From S010-17 sp036478895 (GTDB lineage: Bacteria; Bacteroidota; Bacteroidia; Flavobacteriales; Flavobacteriaceae): DNA of 16,951 bases. The notes under the pieces are model-generated. The model saw nothing but the letters and a program-made list of their open reading frames with translations, was not told where the DNA came from and did no database searches. Positions 14,320 to 16,951 of the stretch are shown here, piece by piece; within the stretch, counting starts at the first letter, position 1, and each line of letters starts with the position of its first letter. The DNA is taken from positions 1-16,951 of the forward strand of contig JAZGEV010000116.1 of the NCBI GenBank assembly GCA_036478895.1. The letters are read 5' to 3'. The translations under genes and the position numbers were made by a program.

Positions 14320-14574
14320 TTAATGACTGTGACCAGAATGATCTTCAACTTTTTTAGTTTCTCCAGCTGTTTTTGCTTTTAAATCCATTTTACAAACTGG
14401 ACAAGAACCTGCTTTTGTATAGCTTTTTCCTTTTTCACAATCCATTGGACATTGATATACTTCTGTTGCAACTGCTTTTGTTGTTGTTGTTGTTGCTTTA
14501 CTTTCCTTTTTACAAGATGTTACTGTAATAGCTAATGCAAATACTATAGCTATACTTAAGATTACTTTTTTCAT
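14320..14574 (-). CDS. HMBD-type heavy-metal-binding lipoprotein
   Basis: 84 residues. A lipoprotein signal sequence ends ITVTSC, giving a lipidated C21, followed by KKESK and a Thr-rich linker (TTTTTTK). Residues about 40-66 match the heavy metal-binding (HMBD/YHS-like) module found at the N-terminus of CusB/CopA-type proteins, normally YxCPMHPxx...GxCPxCGMxL; here it is YQCPMDCEKG...GSCPVCKMDL, with cysteines 42, 46, 58 and 61 and methionines 44 and 63. The family His after PM is replaced by Asp, and a third Cys follows it. The C-terminus HSGHSH supplies three histidines. I infer a membrane-anchored periplasmic copper or similar metal chaperone or buffer. It lies 62 nt downstream of the DJ-1 gene and 101 nt before the Cys-repeat gene, all on the minus strand. 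Confidence 0.85.
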   Translation of the reverse strand: MKKVILSIAIVFALAITVTSCKKESKATTTTTKAVATEVYQCPMDCEKGKSYTKAGSCPVCKMDLKAKTAGETKKVEDHSGHSH

Positions 14575-14606
14575 TTGTTTAATTTAAAATTAGTTTATTT
14601 ATGAAC

Positions 14607-14636
14607 GCAATATAATCATTTTTAGTATAATTTCAA
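14607..14636 (-). promoter_or_regulatory. Weak promoter candidate for the HMBD lipoprotein gene
   Basis: On the minus strand TTG (14634-14636), 19 nt, then TATATTGC (14607-14614). The spacing fits the -33/-7 arrangement but the -7 box deviates at its last two bases. The leader would be about 25-30 nt. Confidence 0.25.
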
Positions 14637-15332
14637 CTATTTCATTTTCTTTAATACCTTTCTGTTTTTGAACATTTTATAAAAACTCATTTCTCTTTTG
14701 GCATTTTTTTTCAGTTTCTTTTCTGCTAACTCAATAATATCAGCAGCGCAATTTTGAAAATTACCTGATTTATAAATGGGATTTGGATCATACTCTATTA
14801 ATAACTGAATGGCTTTTGTTTCATCTTCTCCAACCAATTCATCACATAAAAATAATGCCATATCAATACCAGCAGAAACACCTGCAGCTGTGATGTATTT
14901 CCCATCTTTTACAATACGTTCATCAAGTGGTGTTACATTATAATCTTTAAGCAATCCCAATGTTTTCCAATGAGATGTAGCATTATAATCTTGTAACAAA
15001 CCTGTTTTCGCAAGAATTACAGAACCAGAACAAACCGATGTTGTAAACTGTGTGGTTGCATCAATTTTTTTAATCCAATCTAGGGTTGCTTCATCTTTTA
15101 ATACGTTTAAAAATGATATTGCTGCACCTGGTATCACTAATATATCTGCGTTAGATACTTCTTTAAAACTATATTTCGCCTTTATCGTTGTAAAACCAGT
15201 ATCTACTTTTATATTGCCTCTTTTTTTGGCGACAAAGTAGATTTTAGCATCATCTAAGTTACTTAAAACTTCATATGGTCCAACAGCATCCAATAATGTT
15301 ATTCCATGATATAATAAAATAGCTATTTTCAT
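14637..15332 (-). CDS. DJ-1/PfpI family protein
   Basis: 231 residues, class I glutamine amidotransferase-like fold, without a transmembrane segment or signal. E21 (GPYEVL) and the nucleophile C101 (TTSVCSGSVILAKTGLL) are in the positions expected for DJ-1/PfpI proteins; H121 in ATSHW and D157 in AGIDMALFL complete the motifs of the isonitrile-hydratase/GATase1_AraC-like subgroup. No AraC DNA-binding domain follows; instead the C-terminus is basic (KKLKKNAKREM). Possible activities in this group include isonitrile hydration and glyoxalase- or stress-linked functions; none can be chosen. It is the last gene of the minus-strand operon, 6 nt after the alpha/beta hydrolase stop. Confidence 0.87.
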   Translation of the reverse strand: MKIAILLYHGITLLDAVGPYEVLSNLDDAKIYFVAKKRGNIKVDTGFTTIKAKYSFKEVSNADILVIPGAAISFLNVLKDEATLDWIKKIDATTQFTTSVCSGSVILAKTGLLQDYNATSHWKTLGLLKDYNVTPLDERIVKDGKYITAAGVSAGIDMALFLCDELVGEDETKAIQLLIEYDPNPIYKSGNFQNCAADIIELAEKKLKKNAKREMSFYKMFKNRKVLKKMK

Positions 15333-15338
15333 TTTTAA

Positions 15339-16184
15339 TTATTTTTCTATAAAGGTAATTGTTTTTTTAACAACATCATCATTCCAAAGCATTCTGTAAT
15401 GACCAATTTTCTCATAAGCTTCCAAAGTAGCGTTTGGTATTGCTCCAGCAATTTCGGTAGCATTATGAAATGGAATCACTTTATCAAATTTATCGTGAAT
15501 GATTAATATTTTTTTAAAATTAATGTTGTTAATTTTATCGCTTAGAATCATTTTGGATAAATCTTCTTTTATGATTCGTTTTGTCCAATGCTCTATTTGC
15601 TCAAAAATTCGATTATTGAAACCCAGTAATTTTTGAAAATCTCTAAAGATCTCAGTTATTTTATTATTTGCTGATAGTAAAACTATGTTATCTACTTTAT
15701 AATTAGTTCCAGATAAAGCATAAGCTAATACGGCAGAACCAAACGAATGCCCAATTATATTAAAACTATCTTTTGGCTTTATAAATTCTATTAAATTTTG
15801 TAATGATTTCTTACAAATATATAAATTACTATTTGATTCTTTTGTCAATGCATGACCTGGTAAATCTAAACTTATTATTCGATAATTGTTAAGTATTAAA
15901 GCATTTACAAATTGTAATAAACTACCTGCATTACTATTCCAACCGTGAACTAAAAATACGAGTTTTCCATTTGGATTTCCAAATTCGTAACATTGTAAAT
16001 CTTCTCCTGTTTCTCTTTTTACATTAAACTTAATTGCTTTTTCATAAAAAGGTTGCTCTCTTCGTTTAATTTTTTTAATGCGTACTTTTTGAAATATTCT
16101 AACGGCTACTTTTCCGCCGTATTTTGGAAAAACATAGGACAATGAGTTTAAATATATTTTTAAAAATTTAAGGTATAATTTCAT
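15339..16184 (-). CDS. Alpha/beta hydrolase
   Basis: 281 residues. A basic, partly amphipathic N-terminal stretch (about 1-45, with KVRIKKIKRREQPF) precedes the hydrolase fold. VFLVHGWNS (77-84) gives the oxyanion region, GHSFGS carries the nucleophile S147, D234 in HDKFDKVIPF and H262 in IGHYRML complete a Ser-Asp-His triad. DLPGHALT is the usual loop after strand 4. The ester or other substrate is unknown. There is no cleavable signal; the N-terminal helix might lie on the membrane. Its start overlaps the stop of the 77-residue gene by one base, and the DJ-1 gene follows after 6 nt, so all are in one operon. Confidence 0.87.
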   Translation of the reverse strand: MKLYLKFLKIYLNSLSYVFPKYGGKVAVRIFQKVRIKKIKRREQPFYEKAIKFNVKRETGEDLQCYEFGNPNGKLVFLVHGWNSNAGSLLQFVNALILNNYRIISLDLPGHALTKESNSNLYICKKSLQNLIEFIKPKDSFNIIGHSFGSAVLAYALSGTNYKVDNIVLLSANNKITEIFRDFQKLLGFNNRIFEQIEHWTKRIIKEDLSKMILSDKINNINFKKILIIHDKFDKVIPFHNATEIAGAIPNATLEAYEKIGHYRMLWNDDVVKKTITFIEK

Positions 16185-16417
16185 TACTTAATTATTTTAT
16201 CGGTAAATAGAATAGATAAATGATATTCATTTCCAATTGGAGTTTGGATTTTTTTTAATCTAGGCGATGTGAAAATTGCTAAAACCATTGGAATAATTGA
16301 ATTCAAATTACTTTCTGTATTGGCAAATAATTGCGACATAATAAAATGAGTGACTAAAAATATAACGACTACAGATGCGTATCTTATCCCTAATAATTTC
16401 ATAAGTTGACTGTTCAT
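16184..16417 (-). CDS. Small hydrophobic membrane protein, 77 aa
   Basis: I do not recognise a family. One strong hydrophobic segment (about residues 13-32, YASVVVIFLVTHFIMSQLF), a short polar loop with NTESN, a second hydrophobic segment (about 40-50), then a soluble tail with SPRLKKIQTPIGNEYHLSILF. A two-helix inner-membrane protein is likely. It starts 5 nt after the solute-binding protein stop and overlaps the next ATG by one base, so it is firmly inside the operon. Being at this spot it might assist the ABC transporter or the hydrolase, but it is too short to be a permease. Confidence 0.65.
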   Translation of the reverse strand: MNSQLMKLLGIRYASVVVIFLVTHFIMSQLFANTESNLNSIIPMVLAIFTSPRLKKIQTPIGNEYHLSILFTDKIIK

Positions 16418-16422
16418 AATAG

Positions 16423-16951
16423 TTAATTTAATTGTTGAAAATAATAAAGTTCGTATTGGGGTAATAAATTGGGATGCATTACTTTAATAATATCTTTTAA
16501 AACAATGTGAGGTTGCACTGGCGCCAATTCGTAATACAAAACGCCACCTGTTTCCCCTTTTCGATTCATTGAATTATATATATTTTTATTCTGAAATGCA
16601 TCAAATTTAGTATAATGTTTATTAGATTCTTTAAGCTGATTAAAACTACTAAAAAAGCCTGGACTTATCCAAATTTCAGCATCTCTAGCTTTGTCAAAAA
16701 CAGCTTCAAAACTTAAAGATAAGCTTCCTGTTCCAATACTTTTTTGCCAAGGATAATTAACATTGGCATCTCTTAATAATTGAGCTCCAAAACTATCGCC
16801 TGCAGGCATATTCCATTTATCTTTATACATAACGCCGCTAAGTACTTTAGGCTTTCTTTTTGCAGTTTTAGCAAGTTCTTTGACATTATTATACTTTAAT
16901 TCAATGTCTTTAAAAATGGTGTCTGCTAGTTTATCTTTATTAAACAATGCG
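16423..16951 (-). CDS. ABC transporter solute-binding protein, TroA/BtuF-like (5' end missing)
   Basis: The frame is open to the window edge, so the start and N-terminal lobe lie outside; 175 C-terminal residues are visible (a TTG at 16945-16947 is probably not the start). The segments KPKVLSGVMYKDKWNMPAGDS, SFGAQLLRDANVNYPW, SLSFEAVFDKARDAEIWISPG and the C-terminal HPNLLPQYELYYF are typical of class III periplasmic binding proteins for cobalamin, Fe-siderophore or haem (BtuF/FhuD/FecB type). I infer import of such a ligand with a FecCD-type permease, which is not seen in the window. Followed after 5 nt by the 77-residue membrane protein gene. Confidence 0.8.
   Translation of the reverse strand, partial: ALFNKDKLADTIFKDIELKYNNVKELAKTAKRKPKVLSGVMYKDKWNMPAGDSFGAQLLRDANVNYPWQKSIGTGSLSLSFEAVFDKARDAEIWISPGFFSSFNQLKESNKHYTKFDAFQNKNIYNSMNRKGETGGVLYYELAPVQPHIVLKDIIKVMHPNLLPQYELYYFQQLN

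Noticed and set aside
1..16951. Mobile element, defence island or phage content
   Set aside because: No transposase, integrase, restriction, toxin-antitoxin or structural phage genes, and no flanking target-site duplications; gene content is mostly housekeeping.

Overview
The window is AT-rich, gene-dense chromosomal DNA that looks like a marine Flavobacteriaceae (Bacteroidota). Three things point there: a secreted protein ending in a type IX secretion sorting domain with a YPNP motif; upstream boxes of the Bacteroidota form TAnnTTTG instead of the usual -10/-35 pair and Shine-Dalgarno; and gene families typical of the group (small type I ManA, DUF2520, YihY, KAS III, HMBD lipoprotein). I see no rRNA, tRNA, CRISPR, insertion sequence, integrase or phage gene. 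The content is mostly core genome.

Layout. (1) 2-823: 3' end of a secreted TSP3/jelly-roll/T9SS protein. (2) 1024-2284, minus strand: manA with a small conserved protein, closed by a terminator. (3) 2371-4594: tight operon of an AAH1-type adenine deaminase, an ASKHA sugar-kinase-like protein and a DUF423 membrane protein. (4) 4683-6275: pckA with its own promoter. (5) 6309-9070: four-gene operon (DUF2520 Rossmann protein, KdsC-like phosphatase, YihY membrane protein, periplasmic thioredoxin), ended by a strong terminator shared with the convergent ndk (9162-9578). (6) 9705-11585: tsaD and a DEDDh exonuclease with a DUF3820-like tail. (7) 11676-12416, minus: an exported Arg/Tyr repeat protein of unknown role, behind a long leader. 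(8) 12731-13735, minus: fabH. (9) 13871-14574, minus: two small exported metal-binding-type proteins, one a Cys/Lys repeat protein and one an HMBD lipoprotein. (10) 14637-16951, minus: operon of an ABC solute-binding protein (5' end outside the window), a 77-residue membrane protein, an alpha/beta hydrolase and a DJ-1/PfpI protein.

Functions that fit together: purine salvage (adenine deaminase), nucleotide balance (ndk), tRNA t6A (tsaD), gluconeogenesis and nucleotide-sugar supply (pckA, manA), LPS Kdo synthesis (KdsC-like) and fatty-acid initiation (fabH).

The least explained parts are the Cys-repeat/HMBD pair with the perfect palindrome between them (14277-14295), the 16-residue repeat protein with zoned charge at 11676-12416, and the distance from promoter box to start codon, which falls into two classes (4-7 nt and 23-27 nt) and suggests leaderless and leadered mRNAs side by side. 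No clearly new multi-gene system is visible.
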